The notes: generated by a model not told the origin, from the sequence alone. 64,000 nt of DNA from Xylophilus rhododendri (GCF_009906855.1 NZ_CP047650.1:4464001-4528000), one strand, 5' to 3'. Positions 16,342 through 25,316 are shown, counted from the first letter of the stretch. Made by a program: numbers and translations.

Positions 16342-18977
16342 TGCAGGGCGCGCACGCGGCCCGGCGTTCCTGGCTCCGCTTGCTGCCTGGCCCGCGCCAG
16401 GTGCTGTTCCAGCTGCACTGGTTCTTAGGCATCACCGCGGGCACGCTGCTGCTGGTCATCGGCCTGAGCGGGGCGCTGCTGAGTTTTCGCGAGGAGATCG
16501 TCGATGCGATCACGCCCGGCGGCCGCCACGTGCCGGTGGCCGAGCGGCCCATGCTGGCGCCGGCCGAACTGCTCGAAGCCGTGCGCGCCGCCCACGACGG
16601 CCGTGCCATCGGCACGCTGACCCTGTCGTCCGAGGCCGGCCATGCCGCGCGTGTGCTCTTCGCGCCGCCGCCCGGCCAGCGCCGGGGCGAGACCATCCAC
16701 GTCGACCCCTACACCGGCGCCCAGCTGCCGCCGCTGCGCGCCGAGCCCTTCTTCGAATGGGTGGAGAGCCTGCACCGCTGGCTGCTGCTGCCGCGCGAGG
16801 CCGGGCGGGTGGTGGCGGGCATCCTGGCGGCCAGCCTGCTGTTCCTGTCGCTGTCGGGCCTGTACCTGCGCTGGCCGCGCCGCGCGCTGCAGTGGCGCGC
16901 CTGGCTGACCTTCGATACCGCCCTCAAGGGCCGCTCCTTCCTGTGGGGACTGCATTCGGTGGCCGGCACGCTGGCGCTGGTGTTCTATGTGATGTTCACG
17001 CTGACCGGGCTGTACTGGGCCTACGACTGGATCCGCGATCCGATCGACCGCGCCGCCGGCGACCCGCGGCCGCCGCGCACGGCCCAGCCGCCAAGGCCCG
17101 CCGGCATGGAGGCCAAGGCCAAACCCCGGGCCGATGCGCCGCCGGCCGATATCCGCGCCGCCTGGCAGGCTTTCGAACGCAAGGCGGCCGAGTCCGGCGG
17201 CTGGGCCGAGGCTGGGGTGCGGGTGCCGGCGGCCGGCGCCAAACAGCTGCAGATCACCTGGCTGGCCCACGGCGCCAGCCATGAGCGGGCGCGCGACCGC
17301 ATGACGATCTCGCTGCCCGCGGCCGAGATCACCCAGGACGAGCGGCATGAAGCCAAGACCGCCGCGCGCCAGGCGCTGACCGTGATCTACCCGCTGCACC
17401 TGGGCACCTATTTCGGCCTGCCGGGCCGCATCCTCAACACGCTGGCGGCGCTGATGCTGCCGCTGTTCACCATCACCGGCTGGATGCTCTACCTGGACCG
17501 CCGCCGCAAGAAGCGGGCGGTGGCGCACGAGCAGGCGGCGCTGATCGCCGGTGCCATGCCGGCGCCCCGGGGCGACGAGCCGCCGGTGCTGGTGGCCTAT
17601 GCCAGCCAGACCGGCACCGCCGAGGGCATCGCCCTGCGCAGCGCGGCCCTGCTGCGCGCGGCGGGCGTGGCGGTGACGGTCGCCCCCCTGGCCGAGCTGG
17701 ACCCGGAACGCCTGCGCCACCACCGCCGCCTGCTGCTGGTGGCCAGCAGCTTCGGCGAGGGCGAGGCGCCCGACAGCGCCCGCCGCGCCGCCCGCCTGCT
17801 GGCGGCGACGGCCGCGCCGGCGCTGGCCCATCTGCGCTACGGCCTCTTGGCGCTGGGCGACCGGCACTACGCCCGCTTCTGCGGCTTCGGCCATGCGCTG
17901 GACCATGCCCTGGAGTCGGCCGGCGCCACCCGGCTGTTCCCGACGATCGAGGTGGACGACGGCGACCCCGCCGCGCTGGCGCAGTGGAGCCGCGCGCTGG
18001 CCGCCGATTTCTCCCTGGGCGACGCCACCATGGCGCCGGACCAGACGCTGCCGCTGCAGCGCTGGCAGCTGGTCGAGCGCTGCCTGCTCAACCCGGCCAG
18101 CGTGGGCGCGCCGCTCTACCGCATCGACCTGCTGCCGCTGGCCGGTGCGGCGATGCAGTGGCGGGCGGGCGCATTGGTCGAACTCATGCCGCGCCATGCC
18201 GACGAAGCGGTGCGGCCGATGCTGGCAGCAGCCGGCTTCGATGCCGACGCACCGGTGCGCCACGCCGGCCGCGGCACCACCCTGGCCGAGGCGCTCGCCG
18301 CCAGCGTGCTGCCCACGCCGCAGGCCCTGCAGGGCGCGGCCGGCCGGCCGCAGGCGCTGGCCGATGCGCTGGAGCCGCTGGCACTGCGCCGTTATTCGGC
18401 GGCCTCGCTGCCCCAGGAAGGCCGCTTGCGCCTGCTGGTGCGCCAGGCCCGCCACGAGGGCGGCCTGGGCCTGGCCTCCGGCTGGCTGACGGCCCATGCG
18501 CCGCTGCATGGCGAGATCTCGCTGGCGGTGCTGCACAACCCCGCCTTCGCACCCGTGGACGACGACGCCCCGGCCCTCTTCATCGGCAACGGCTCGGGTT
18601 ATGCCGGCCTGCGTGCCCACCTGCTGGCGCGCATCGCCGCCGGCCGGCGCCGCAACTGGCTGCTGTTCGGCGAACGCCAGCAGGCGCACGACGCCTTCTG
18701 CGCCGACGAGCTGCAGCAGTGGCAGGCCGAAGGATGGCTGGAGCGCTGCGACCTGGTCTTCTCCCGCGACCAGCCCGAGCGCCTCTACGTACAGGACCGC
18801 CTGCGCGACCAGGCCGAGCTGCTGCGCGGCTGGATGGACGAGGCGGCCTGCGTGTATGTCTGCGGCAGCCTCTCCACCATGGCGGTGGGCGTGGAGGATG
18901 CGCTGCGCGACATCCTGGGCGAGCCGGCGCTCGAAGCCCTGATCGAGTCGGGCCGCTACCGCCGCGACGTCTACTGA
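16341..18977 (+). CDS. PepSY-transmembrane / flavodoxin / ferredoxin-reductase fusion, probable ferric-siderophore reductase
   Basis: This 878-residue inner-membrane flavoprotein probably carries electrons from NADPH through FAD and FMN to ferric siderophores or haem. The N-terminal 400 residues are a PepSY-associated membrane region, with helices at about residues 24-48, 150-175, 205-230 and 365-385. From about 413 a flavodoxin domain begins with VLVAYASQTGTAEG, then LLLVASSFGEGEAPDSARRA and GLLALGDRHYARFCGFG. The last 300 residues are the CPR/sulfite-reductase-like FAD and NADP part, with RRYSAASLP (RxYS FAD motif), PALFIGNGSGYAGLRAHL (nucleotide loop) and ACVYVCGSLSTMAVGVEDAL. The Fur-like box upstream supports a role in iron acquisition. 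It ends 7 bp into the convergent regulator gene. The substrate is inferred. Confidence 0.85.
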   Translation: MQGAHAARRSWLRLLPGPRQVLFQLHWFLGITAGTLLLVIGLSGALLSFREEIVDAITPGGRHVPVAERPMLAPAELLEAVRAAHDGRAIGTLTLSSEAGHAARVLFAPPPGQRRGETIHVDPYTGAQLPPLRAEPFFEWVESLHRWLLLPREAGRVVAGILAASLLFLSLSGLYLRWPRRALQWRAWLTFDTALKGRSFLWGLHSVAGTLALVFYVMFTLTGLYWAYDWIRDPIDRAAGDPRPPRTAQPPRPAGMEAKAKPRADAPPADIRAAWQAFERKAAESGGWAEAGVRVPAAGAKQLQITWLAHGASHERARDRMTISLPAAEITQDERHEAKTAARQALTVIYPLHLGTYFGLPGRILNTLAALMLPLFTITGWMLYLDRRRKKRAVAHEQAALIAGAMPAPRGDEPPVLVAYASQTGTAEGIALRSAALLRAAGVAVTVAPLAELDPERLRHHRRLLLVASSFGEGEAPDSARRAARLLAATAAPALAHLRYGLLALGDRHYARFCGFGHALDHALESAGATRLFPTIEVDDGDPAALAQWSRALAADFSLGDATMAPDQTLPLQRWQLVERCLLNPASVGAPLYRIDLLPLAGAAMQWRAGALVELMPRHADEAVRPMLAAAGFDADAPVRHAGRGTTLAEALAASVLPTPQALQGAAGRPQALADALEPLALRRYSAASLPQEGRLRLLVRQARHEGGLGLASGWLTAHAPLHGEISLAVLHNPAFAPVDDDAPALFIGNGSGYAGLRAHLLARIAAGRRRNWLLFGERQQAHDAFCADELQQWQAEGWLERCDLVFSRDQPERLYVQDRLRDQAELLRGWMDEAACVYVCGSLSTMAVGVEDALRDILGEPALEALIESGRYRRDVY

Positions 18978-19702
18978 AGGCGGCCGTCGGCGCCCGCCAG
19001 GCGCTCCAGCCGGTAGCCCTGGCCGTAGATGGTCTTCAGGCGCAGGCCGTGCTCCGGCTGGCGAAAGAGCTTGTTGCGCAGCCTGTACATATGGCTGTCG
19101 AGCGCACGCGAACGCATCTCCTCGCCGCTGGCGCCGCTGTACTCCAGCAGGTGCGAGCGCGACAGGGTCGAGCCCAGGTGCTGGAACAGGGCCAGGGCCA
19201 GGCGGTACTCCCGCTCGGTCAGCACGATGCGTTTGGGGCCGGCCTTGCGGGCCAGCTGCAGGCTGGTGGAGCTGCGGTCGAAACTCCAGTTGCCGAACTC
19301 CACCTGCGGCGCCTTGGCCGAACCGCTGCGGCGCTGCAGCAGCCGGGTCACCCGGGCACCGAATTCGAGCGGCTTGACGGGCTTCACCAGATAATCGTCG
19401 GCGCCTTTGCCGAGGGCCCGGGCAATATCCTGATCGGAATGCCGCGAATTCAACATGATGACCGGAACTTCACTTTTCTGGAAATTACGCAGCCATTGCA
19501 ACAAATCGATGCCATCCATGTCCGGCGCTTTCCACGCCAATATCAGCAGATCGTAGGTTTCATGGCGCAGCGCCGCCCGCAGCCGGGCGCCGGAGTTGAA
19601 AACGCTGGGCGAAACGACGGCGTCGCCTATCGAGATTTTCGACAAGATATTCGTCAGCACGGTCCTTTGTTTTCCGTCTTCATCGAGTATGGCGACCCGC
19701 AC
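18971..19702 (-). CDS. OmpR/PhoB-type response regulator lacking the phospho-acceptor Asp
   Basis: This is a 243-residue two-domain regulator. The receiver keeps the acidic pocket (D7, E8, D9) and the conserved Lys in DDYLVKPVKP. The usual phospho-acceptor in DLLILDW, however, is alanine: residues 51-57 read DLLILAW (A56, codon GCG). The C-terminal winged helix from about residue 140 has TEREYRLALALFQHLG, SRALDSHMYRLRNKL and TIYGQGYRLE, as in the OmpR/PhoB class. Such receivers are usually controlled by something other than phosphorylation. No sensor kinase gene is adjacent. The 5' half of the gene (about 19430-19740) uses noticeably more A/T-ending codons than its neighbours. It ends 7 bp inside the convergent reductase gene. 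Confidence 0.88.
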   Translation of the reverse strand: MRVAILDEDGKQRTVLTNILSKISIGDAVVSPSVFNSGARLRAALRHETYDLLILAWKAPDMDGIDLLQWLRNFQKSEVPVIMLNSRHSDQDIARALGKGADDYLVKPVKPLEFGARVTRLLQRRSGSAKAPQVEFGNWSFDRSSTSLQLARKAGPKRIVLTEREYRLALALFQHLGSTLSRSHLLEYSGASGEEMRSRALDSHMYRLRNKLFRQPEHGLRLKTIYGQGYRLERLAGADGRLQ

Positions 19703-19814
19703 GGTTTTCCTTTCCCACGAGCCACGGGACTGAGATATTCAAATGTTATTTCAGTATTCCGCCACGCCGCGACGTGAATCCATGGTCTGTATGGACCCGT
19801 GTAGCGCAGCGGGT

Positions 19815-21059
19815 TCAGGCGGTGCGGACCAGGCCCCGGTCGATCAGCGCGCCGATGGCGGCGCCGTCCAGTCCCAGCACCTCGTGCAGCACCTCCTCGG
19901 AGTGCTGCCCCAGGCGGGCGGCGGGGCGGGCATCGCTGCGGCCCAGCTCCGAATAGTCCAGCGGCAGGCCGGGCGCCAGGGTGCGGCCGGCGCCGGGCTG
20001 CTCGATGTGCTGGAAGAGCGGGTTGGCGGTGGAGCATTCCGCGTCCTGCGCCACCAGTTGCTCCACCGTCTGGTAAGGCCCCCAGCAGACGCCGTTGGCA
20101 TCGAAGGCGGCGGTGACCTCGGCCTTGCTGCGCGCCGCCACCCAGGGGCCGACCAGCTCGGCGATGTGGCGGCGGGCGACGAAACGCGCGCCTTCCTGCG
20201 ACAGGTCCAGGCCCAGGCGCTCGCCCAGCGCATCCATCGCCGGCTGCAGGCCGCAGGCCTTGCACAGTCCGCGCCACTGGCGGCCGGTCAGGCCCACGAT
20301 CATCAGGTGCTCGCCGTCGCGGCAGGCGAAGTCGCCGCCGAAGGCGCCGAACAGGTCGTTGCCGATGCGCTGGCGCGGCCGGCCGCTCTCGGCCTCGGCG
20401 ATGAAACCCAGGTTGCCCAGCGTGGCCAGGCCCACGTCCTGCAGCGCCAGCTTCACATGCTGGCCGCGGCCGGTCTTCCTGCGATGGCGCTCGGCGCCCA
20501 GGATGCCGAGGGCGGCGAGGTATCCGGTGCCCACGTCCCAGGCCGGCATCACATGGTTGACCGGCCGCAGCCCGTTGGCCTGCGCATCGCCGGTGAACAG
20601 GGGCACGCCCAGCCGGGCATTGACGGTGTAGTCCACCTGCGAGCCGCCGTGGCGGTCGCCCGAGAGCGTCAGCTGGATCAAGTCCGGCCGAAGCGCGCTC
20701 AGGTCCTCGTAGGAGAGGAAACCGCGCGGCGGCAGGTTGGTCAGCAGGATGCCGGCGTCCTCGCCCGGCGCGGCGATCAGGGCCATGGCCAGTTCGCGGC
20801 CTTCGGGCTGGGCGGTGTCGATCACCACCGAGCGCTTGCCCTTGTTGAGGCCGGTCCAGAACAGGCTGGTGCGGCCGTCGTCGGCCAGCGGCCAGCGGCC
20901 GATGTCCAGGCTGCCGCCGGGCGGATCGATGCGGATCACGTCGGCGCCGAACTGCGCCAGCGTCAGCCCGCCCAGGGGCGCGGCGATGAAGGCGGTGGCC
21001 TCGACCACCCGCAGGCCGTCGAGGATGGGCAGCACGGCCGGTGCGCTGGGCTCAGACAT
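19815..21059 (-). CDS. CaiB/BaiF (class III) CoA-transferase
   Basis: This is a formyl-CoA-transferase-type enzyme that moves CoA between carboxylic acids. It has 414 residues from the ATG at 21059; an ATG at 21068 would add three. It opens LDGLRVVEATAFIAAPLGGL and continues TLAQFGADVIRIDPPGGSLD, the usual class III entry. NKGKRSVVIDTAQPEGREL is the conserved CoA-binding lysine region. The catalytic Asp expected after about 160 residues is plausibly in MPAWDVGTGYLAALGIL. Its start overlaps the stop of the acyl-CoA dehydrogenase gene, so the two are one transcription unit and probably act on the same acid. The substrate is unknown; a dicarboxylate is my inference. Confidence 0.87.
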   Translation of the reverse strand: MSEPSAPAVLPILDGLRVVEATAFIAAPLGGLTLAQFGADVIRIDPPGGSLDIGRWPLADDGRTSLFWTGLNKGKRSVVIDTAQPEGRELAMALIAAPGEDAGILLTNLPPRGFLSYEDLSALRPDLIQLTLSGDRHGGSQVDYTVNARLGVPLFTGDAQANGLRPVNHVMPAWDVGTGYLAALGILGAERHRRKTGRGQHVKLALQDVGLATLGNLGFIAEAESGRPRQRIGNDLFGAFGGDFACRDGEHLMIVGLTGRQWRGLCKACGLQPAMDALGERLGLDLSQEGARFVARRHIAELVGPWVAARSKAEVTAAFDANGVCWGPYQTVEQLVAQDAECSTANPLFQHIEQPGAGRTLAPGLPLDYSELGRSDARPAARLGQHSEEVLHEVLGLDGAAIGALIDRGLVRTA

Positions 21060-22752
21060 GGCGGCCATCCTTGAGTGCGGCTTCGAGCATGCTGCGCGCG
21101 ATCACCTTCAGCGCCAGCGTTTCCTCGGCGCCCTCGAAGATCGACAGCACCCGGGCATCGACGAAATACCGGCTGGCCGGCGTCTCCTCGGCATACCCCA
21201 TGCCGCCGTGGATCTGCAGCGATTCGCGGCTGAGGATCTCGGCCGAGCGGCAGGCATAGAGCTTGACCAGGCTGGCCTCCATGCGGCCCTGGCCGGCCTC
21301 CAGCAGGCGGCCGACGGCATAGGTGAGATGCCGGCTGGCCGCGAGCCGGCCGGCCATGCGGGCGAACTTGACGCGGGTCAGCGCATAGGAGGCCAGCGGG
21401 GCGCCGAACACCTGGCGGTCGCCTGCATGGCGCACGGCGGCCTTCAGCGCGGCGCGCATCACGCCGCAGGCCCGCGCGGCGGTCTGCATGCGGCCGCCCA
21501 CCATGCCGGCCATGGTGAAGTAGAAGCCGCGGCCCCGGCCGGCCGCGCCGCCGACCAGGCCGGCATCGGGCACGAAGAAGTTCTCGAAGGCCAGGTCGAA
21601 GGAATGCATGCCGCGGTAGCCGATGGTGGGGATGGCGCGGCCGCTCAGCCGGCCGCCATCGCCGGGCTGGTCGAAGACGAAGTCGTGGCCTTCGTACGAG
21701 GGCTTTTCCACCAGCAGCAGCGACAGGCCCTTGTGGCCGGCGCCGCGCTCCGGCTCCGTACGGGCCACCACCATCAGCAGGCCCGCCTTGCCGGCGAAGG
21801 TGCACCAGGTCTTGGCGCCGTCTAGCCGCCAGCCGCCCTGGCAGGGCGTGGCGCGCAGGGTGAGCGAGGCGACATCGGAGCCGTGGTCCGGCTCGGTGAT
21901 GGCGATGGCGCACAGCGGCTCGCCCCGGGCGATGCGCGGCAGCCAGCGGGCCTGCTGTTCGGGCGTGCCGCCGGCCAGCAGGGCGCGGGCCAGGATCTCG
22001 GGCCGGGTGATCAGGCTGCCGGCTGCGGCCAGCGAGGCTTCGGACAGGGCTTCCGTCACCGCGATCATGGTCAGCGCGTTCTCGCTGCCGTCCGGTGCGC
22101 TGCCGCCGTGGGATTCGGGGATGGCCAGGCCGAACACGCCCATCTCCCGCAGCGGCTGCAGCAGGCTCTCGGGCACGGTGAGGTCCTGGCGGTGGATGTC
22201 TTCGGCCAGCGGCACGACCACCTCGCGGGCGAAGCGCAGGAAGGCGTCCTGCGCCATGGCGGCATCGGCCTCCAGCGCGATCGGGGCGATGTCGCCGCCC
22301 TGCAGGGCGACCGCATGGCCGACGGCGCCCAGGCTGGCATGGCTGCCGGCGTGGCGGCGCAGGGCGGCGAGTTCGGGCGAGGTGATCAGCGCATCGACCT
22401 CTTCGGCGTCCAGGCCGCAGTCGGCGAACAGGCCTTGCAGCCGCACCAGCGCGGCGGGCAGGGTCTCGATGCCGTGGACGACGGCCAGGTCGGCGTCCAG
22501 GCCCGATCCGCCCCTGGTGGCCAGCAGCAGGTTCTCGGCGGCCAGCAGCTCGGCGCCGGTCCAGGCGAGTTCGTAGCTGGGGGACTGGTAGTCGTCGAGC
22601 GGGGCCACGTCGAGCCCGCCCTCGCGCGAGCACAGGTGGGCCAGCGTTCTAGTGGCCTGGTCGAGCAGGCGGCGGGCTTCGGCCAGCAGCGGCGCGAGGA
22701 CCGCGGCGGAGGCTGCCGGCGGGGCAGGGGGATCGGGAAGGTCGCGGACCAT
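21052..22752 (-). CDS. Acyl-CoA dehydrogenase with N-terminal helical extension (methylsuccinyl-CoA dehydrogenase-like layout)
   Basis: This FAD enzyme oxidises an acyl-CoA at the alpha-beta bond. From the ATG at 22752 it is 566 residues (GTG at 22785 would add 11), about 170 longer than ordinary acyl-CoA dehydrogenases. The extra part is N-terminal and helical, before FLRFAREVVVPLAEDIHRQD. The core then follows: MGVFGLAIPESHGGSAPDG, AIAITEPDHGSDVASLTLRA, GYRGMHSFDLAFENFFVP, GGRMQTAARACGVMRAALKA, and LQIHGGMGYAEETPASRYFV near the C-terminus. A similar extension occurs in methylsuccinyl-CoA dehydrogenase of the ethylmalonyl-CoA pathway. No crotonyl-CoA carboxylase or mutase gene is present here, so the exact substrate is open. 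It is coupled to the CoA-transferase. Confidence 0.85.
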   Translation of the reverse strand: MVRDLPDPPAPPAASAAVLAPLLAEARRLLDQATRTLAHLCSREGGLDVAPLDDYQSPSYELAWTGAELLAAENLLLATRGGSGLDADLAVVHGIETLPAALVRLQGLFADCGLDAEEVDALITSPELAALRRHAGSHASLGAVGHAVALQGGDIAPIALEADAAMAQDAFLRFAREVVVPLAEDIHRQDLTVPESLLQPLREMGVFGLAIPESHGGSAPDGSENALTMIAVTEALSEASLAAAGSLITRPEILARALLAGGTPEQQARWLPRIARGEPLCAIAITEPDHGSDVASLTLRATPCQGGWRLDGAKTWCTFAGKAGLLMVVARTEPERGAGHKGLSLLLVEKPSYEGHDFVFDQPGDGGRLSGRAIPTIGYRGMHSFDLAFENFFVPDAGLVGGAAGRGRGFYFTMAGMVGGRMQTAARACGVMRAALKAAVRHAGDRQVFGAPLASYALTRVKFARMAGRLAASRHLTYAVGRLLEAGQGRMEASLVKLYACRSAEILSRESLQIHGGMGYAEETPASRYFVDARVLSIFEGAEETLALKVIARSMLEAALKDGRHV

Positions 22753-22913
22753 GGCGGGGCTTTCGGGTGGATGCGGTACATGCACTGCCGGCGGCGCGGC
22801 CGGCGCGAAACATCGACCTTAGCGCGCACTGCGAGGCCGCGGTACCGGGCCAGCCCGCAGTCCGGCCAGCCGACAATGGCGTTTTTTGCCGCGCCTCCGG
22901 GCGCCCGACCTTC

Positions 22914-23234
22914 ATGCGACCGTGCATCCGCAACACCGCGCTGCCCTTGCTGCTAAGCACCCTGGCGGCCGGTGCCGCGCATGCCCAGACCGGGCTGGCC
23001 CGCGACAACGGCTGCCTGGTCTGCCACTCGGTGCAGCGCAAGGTGGTGGGCCCCGCCTTCGAGGACGTGGCGCGGCGCTATGCGGGCGATGACGGCGCCG
23101 TCGAGCGGCTGACGCAACGCGTCCTGCGCGGCAGCGTCGGCCAGTGGGGCACGCAGGCCATGCCGGCCAATGTCGGCACCTCGCCGGACGAGGCGCGCAT
23201 CCTGGCGGCCTGGGTGCTGACCCTGGGGCGCTGA
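22914..23234 (+). CDS. Small class I c-type cytochrome
   Basis: This is a periplasmic electron carrier of 106 residues. A signal peptide (RNTALPLLLSTLAAGAAHAQ, cleavage near residue 25) precedes a single haem-binding CLVCH at about residues 34-38. The methionine in TQAMPANVG is the likely sixth ligand, and ARILAAWVLTL is the C-terminal helix, all as in cytochrome c551/c552. The ATG at 22914 is chosen because it starts the signal peptide; the frame is open upstream. It stands alone between the divergent acyl-CoA dehydrogenase gene and the convergent toxin gene, and its redox partner is not evident. Confidence 0.87.
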   Translation: MRPCIRNTALPLLLSTLAAGAAHAQTGLARDNGCLVCHSVQRKVVGPAFEDVARRYAGDDGAVERLTQRVLRGSVGQWGTQAMPANVGTSPDEARILAAWVLTLGR

Positions 23235-23256
23235 GCGGCCGGTGGGGAGAAAAAGC

Positions 23257-23580
23257 TCAGAGACCCCGGACCAGCCGTCTCAGCAACAGACCCTGCAAAT
23301 CGCGCCTGGTATCGCACACGACGTAGATGTACGCGACCTCGTCCTGGACCTCGTAGATGATCCGGTTCATGCCAGCCAGCACCTGGCGATACGCGGCGAT
23401 GTTGAGGCTCTCGAACTCCGGCAGCAGCCGACCGGCCCTGGGTTCCGCGGCGATCAGGGCCACGGCCTTTTTGATCTTGGCGAAGCTGGAGCGCCATGTG
23501 CCAGGACCGAAGTCCTTGAGGATGTAGCGCCTGAGCTCCTGCAAGTCCGCTTCTGCAGACTCCAGGAAAACGACCTTCAT
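23257..23580 (-). CDS. ParE/RelE-superfamily toxin
   Basis: This is the toxin of a type II toxin-antitoxin pair, of 107 residues. MKVVFLESAEADLQELRRYI opens the ParE-like fold. The C-terminal strands contain YRQVLAGMNRIIYEVQDEV and AYIYVVCDTRRDL, the usual RelE/ParE tail. Whether it acts on gyrase (ParE) or on ribosomes (RelE) cannot be decided here; ParE is more likely from the N-terminal helix hairpin. Its start overlaps the antitoxin stop by 4 bp (ATGA). Confidence 0.86.
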   Translation of the reverse strand: MKVVFLESAEADLQELRRYILKDFGPGTWRSSFAKIKKAVALIAAEPRAGRLLPEFESLNIAAYRQVLAGMNRIIYEVQDEVAYIYVVCDTRRDLQGLLLRRLVRGL

Positions 23581-23849
23581 TCGAGGTCCTGGCGATCCAT
23601 CTCGGCCAGCACATCGTCTGCCGAGCGGAACTTGCCTTCCTCGATTTCACGCTTGCCAAGCGCCAGGATCTTCAGCAACGCGAGGGTCTCCTGATGCTCT
23701 TCGTAGGACCGTACATCCACCACGACGAGCCTGGCTTCGCCGTTCTGAGTGATCAGCATCGGCTCGCGGCTTTGCGTGAGGTCCTTGACGATGTCGGCCG
23801 CGTGGCTCTTCAAATAGCTGATGGGCTTGATCTGGGTGGAGAACTTCAT
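23577..23849 (-). CDS. Phd/YefM family antitoxin
   Basis: This is the antitoxin partner, of 90 residues. The N-terminal part reads IKPISYLKSHAADIVKDLTQ and then EPMLITQNGEARLVVVDVRS, the Phd/YefM DNA-binding and dimer fold. The rest (KFRSADDVLAEMDRQDLE) is an acidic helix that would wrap the toxin. It is the promoter-proximal gene. A 13-bp perfect palindrome at 23890-23902 upstream is a good candidate for its own operator. Confidence 0.88.
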   Translation of the reverse strand: MKFSTQIKPISYLKSHAADIVKDLTQSREPMLITQNGEARLVVVDVRSYEEHQETLALLKILALGKREIEEGKFRSADDVLAEMDRQDLE

Positions 23850-23889
23850 GACGGACCTGTCTGTCGATCAAAGACCGATTATGGTTTGA

Positions 23890-23902
23890 ATTCGGTCCGA
23901 AT
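23890..23902. promoter_or_regulatory. Palindrome upstream of the Phd/ParE operon
   Basis: ATTCGGTCCGAAT is a perfect 6-1-6 inverted repeat 41 bp upstream of the antitoxin ATG on the minus strand. Autoregulation at short palindromes is known for Phd-type antitoxins; the assignment here is by position. Confidence 0.5.
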
Positions 23903-23911
23903 GGTTCCATC

Positions 23912-23952
23912 CAGAAAAGACAAAGGCCGCTGCCAGTTGCCCGGCAGCGGCC
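23912..23952 (-). terminator. Rho-independent terminator of dctA
   Basis: Read on the minus strand, GGCCGCTGCC pairs with GGCAGCGGCC across an 8-nt loop, and the stem is followed by TTTGTCTTTTC. The hairpin starts 24 bp after the dctA stop. A GC-rich 10-bp stem plus a T-rich tail is a textbook intrinsic terminator. Confidence 0.85.
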
Positions 23953-23975
23953 CGATGTCTCACATCAGCCGAGGC

Positions 23976-25316
23976 TCAATGCGGCTTGGGCGCCACCCGC
24001 GCCTCTTCCAGCACCTCGGGCTCCTGCGCCTCCACCCAGGTCTCGTTGTTCAGCCCGGCGTGCAGCCGTTTCTCGTCGAGCGCGCCGGTCCACTTGGCCA
24101 CCACGATGGTCGCCACGCCGTTGCCGACCAGGTTGGTCAGGGCGCGGGCTTCGGACATGAAGCGGTCGATGCCCAGGATCAGCGCCAGGCCTGCCACCGG
24201 CACATGGCCGACGGCCGACAGGGTGGCGGCCAGCACGATGAAGCCGCTGCCGGTGACGCCGGCGGCGCCTTTGGAGGTCAGCAGCAGCACGGCCAGCAGG
24301 GTCAGCTCCTGCATCAGCGTCAGGTCGGTGTTGGTGGCCTGGGCGATGAACACCGCGGCCATGGTCAGGTAGATCGAAGTGCCGTCCAGGTTGAAGGAGT
24401 AGCCGGTGGGAATCACCAGGCCCACGGTGGCCTTGTTGGCGCCCAGGTTCTCCATCTTCTCCATCATGCGCGGCAGCGCCGATTCGGAGGAAGACGTGCC
24501 CAGCACGATCAGCAGCTCTTCCTTGATGTACTTGATGAACTTCCACACCGAGAAGCCGTGGAAGCGCGCGATCAGGCCCAGCACCACGAAGACGAACAGC
24601 AGGCAGGTGCAATAGAACACCGCCATCAGCTTGCCCAGCGAGAACAGCGAGGCGATGCCGTACTTGCCGATGGTGAAGGCCATGGCGCCGAAGGCACCGA
24701 TGGGCGCCAGCTTCATGATCATGTTGACCATGCCGAAGAGCACCTTGGAGCCCTTCTCGATCACGTCGAACACCAGCGTGCCGCGGCCGCCGAAGCGGTG
24801 CAGGGCGAAGCCGAACAGCACGGCCACCAGCAGCACCTGCAGCACCTCGCCCTTGGCGAAGCCGTCGACGATGGTGTTGGGGATGATGGCCATCAGGAAG
24901 TCGACCGTGCCCTGCATCTTGCTCGGGTCGGTGTAGGCGGCGATGGCCTTGGTGTCGATGGTGCTGGGATCGATGTTCATGCCGGCGCCCGGCTTGAGCA
25001 CATTGATCAGCACCAGGCCGACGATCAGCGCGATGGTGCTGACCACCTCGAAGTACAGCAGCGCCAGGCCGCCGGTCTTGCCGACCTTCTTCATGTCCTC
25101 CATGCCGGCGATGCCGACCACCACGGTGCAGAAGATGATCGGCGCGATGATCATCTTGATCAGCTTGATGAAGGCGTCGCCCAGGGGCTTCATCGCTTCG
25201 CCGGCGTGGGGGTAGAAGTGGCCCAGCAGCACGCCGATGATCACCGCGGTGATGACCTGCAGGTACAGGGATTTGTAGAGCGGCGGCTTGGCCACCGTGG
25301 GGTTCAGGGACGTCAA
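23976..25316 (-). CDS. dctA: C4-dicarboxylate/proton symporter DctA
   Basis: DctA imports succinate, fumarate, malate and similar acids across the inner membrane. The protein has about 446 residues. [20 protein letters not shown] is the first helix, [20 protein letters not shown] the second conserved block, [12 protein letters not shown] the serine-rich re-entrant loop and [20 protein letters not shown] the transport signature. Eight or more hydrophobic segments are visible. The start is uncertain. I prefer the TTG at 25316 because GAGG lies 6 nt upstream; a TTG at 25334 and a GTG six codons after 25316 are alternatives, and there is no suitable ATG. It ends in a strong terminator. Confidence 0.94.
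   Translation of the reverse strand: MTSLNPTVAKPPLYKSLYLQVITAVIIGVLLGHFYPHAGEAMKPLGDAFIKLIKMIIAPIIFCTVVVGIAGMEDMKKVGKTGGLALLYFEVVSTIALIVGLVLINVLKPGAGMNIDPSTIDTKAIAAYTDPSKMQGTVDFLMAIIPNTIVDGFAKGEVLQVLLVAVLFGFALHRFGGRGTLVFDVIEKGSKVLFGMVNMIMKLAPIGAFGAMAFTIGKYGIASLFSLGKLMAVFYCTCLLFVFVVLGLIARFHGFSVWKFIKYIKEELLIVLGTSSSESALPRMMEKMENLGANKATVGLVIPTGYSFNLDGTSIYLTMAAVFIAQATNTDLTLMQELTLLAVLLLTSKGAAGVTGSGFIVLAATLSAVGHVPVAGLALILGIDRFMSEARALTNLVGNGVATIVVAKWTGALDEKRLHAGLNNETWVEAQEPEVLEEARVAPKPH

Noticed and set aside
23257..25316. A defence island around the toxin-antitoxin pair
   Set aside because: Neighbouring genes are a cytochrome, dctA and a small membrane protein; there are no restriction, nuclease or other defence genes.
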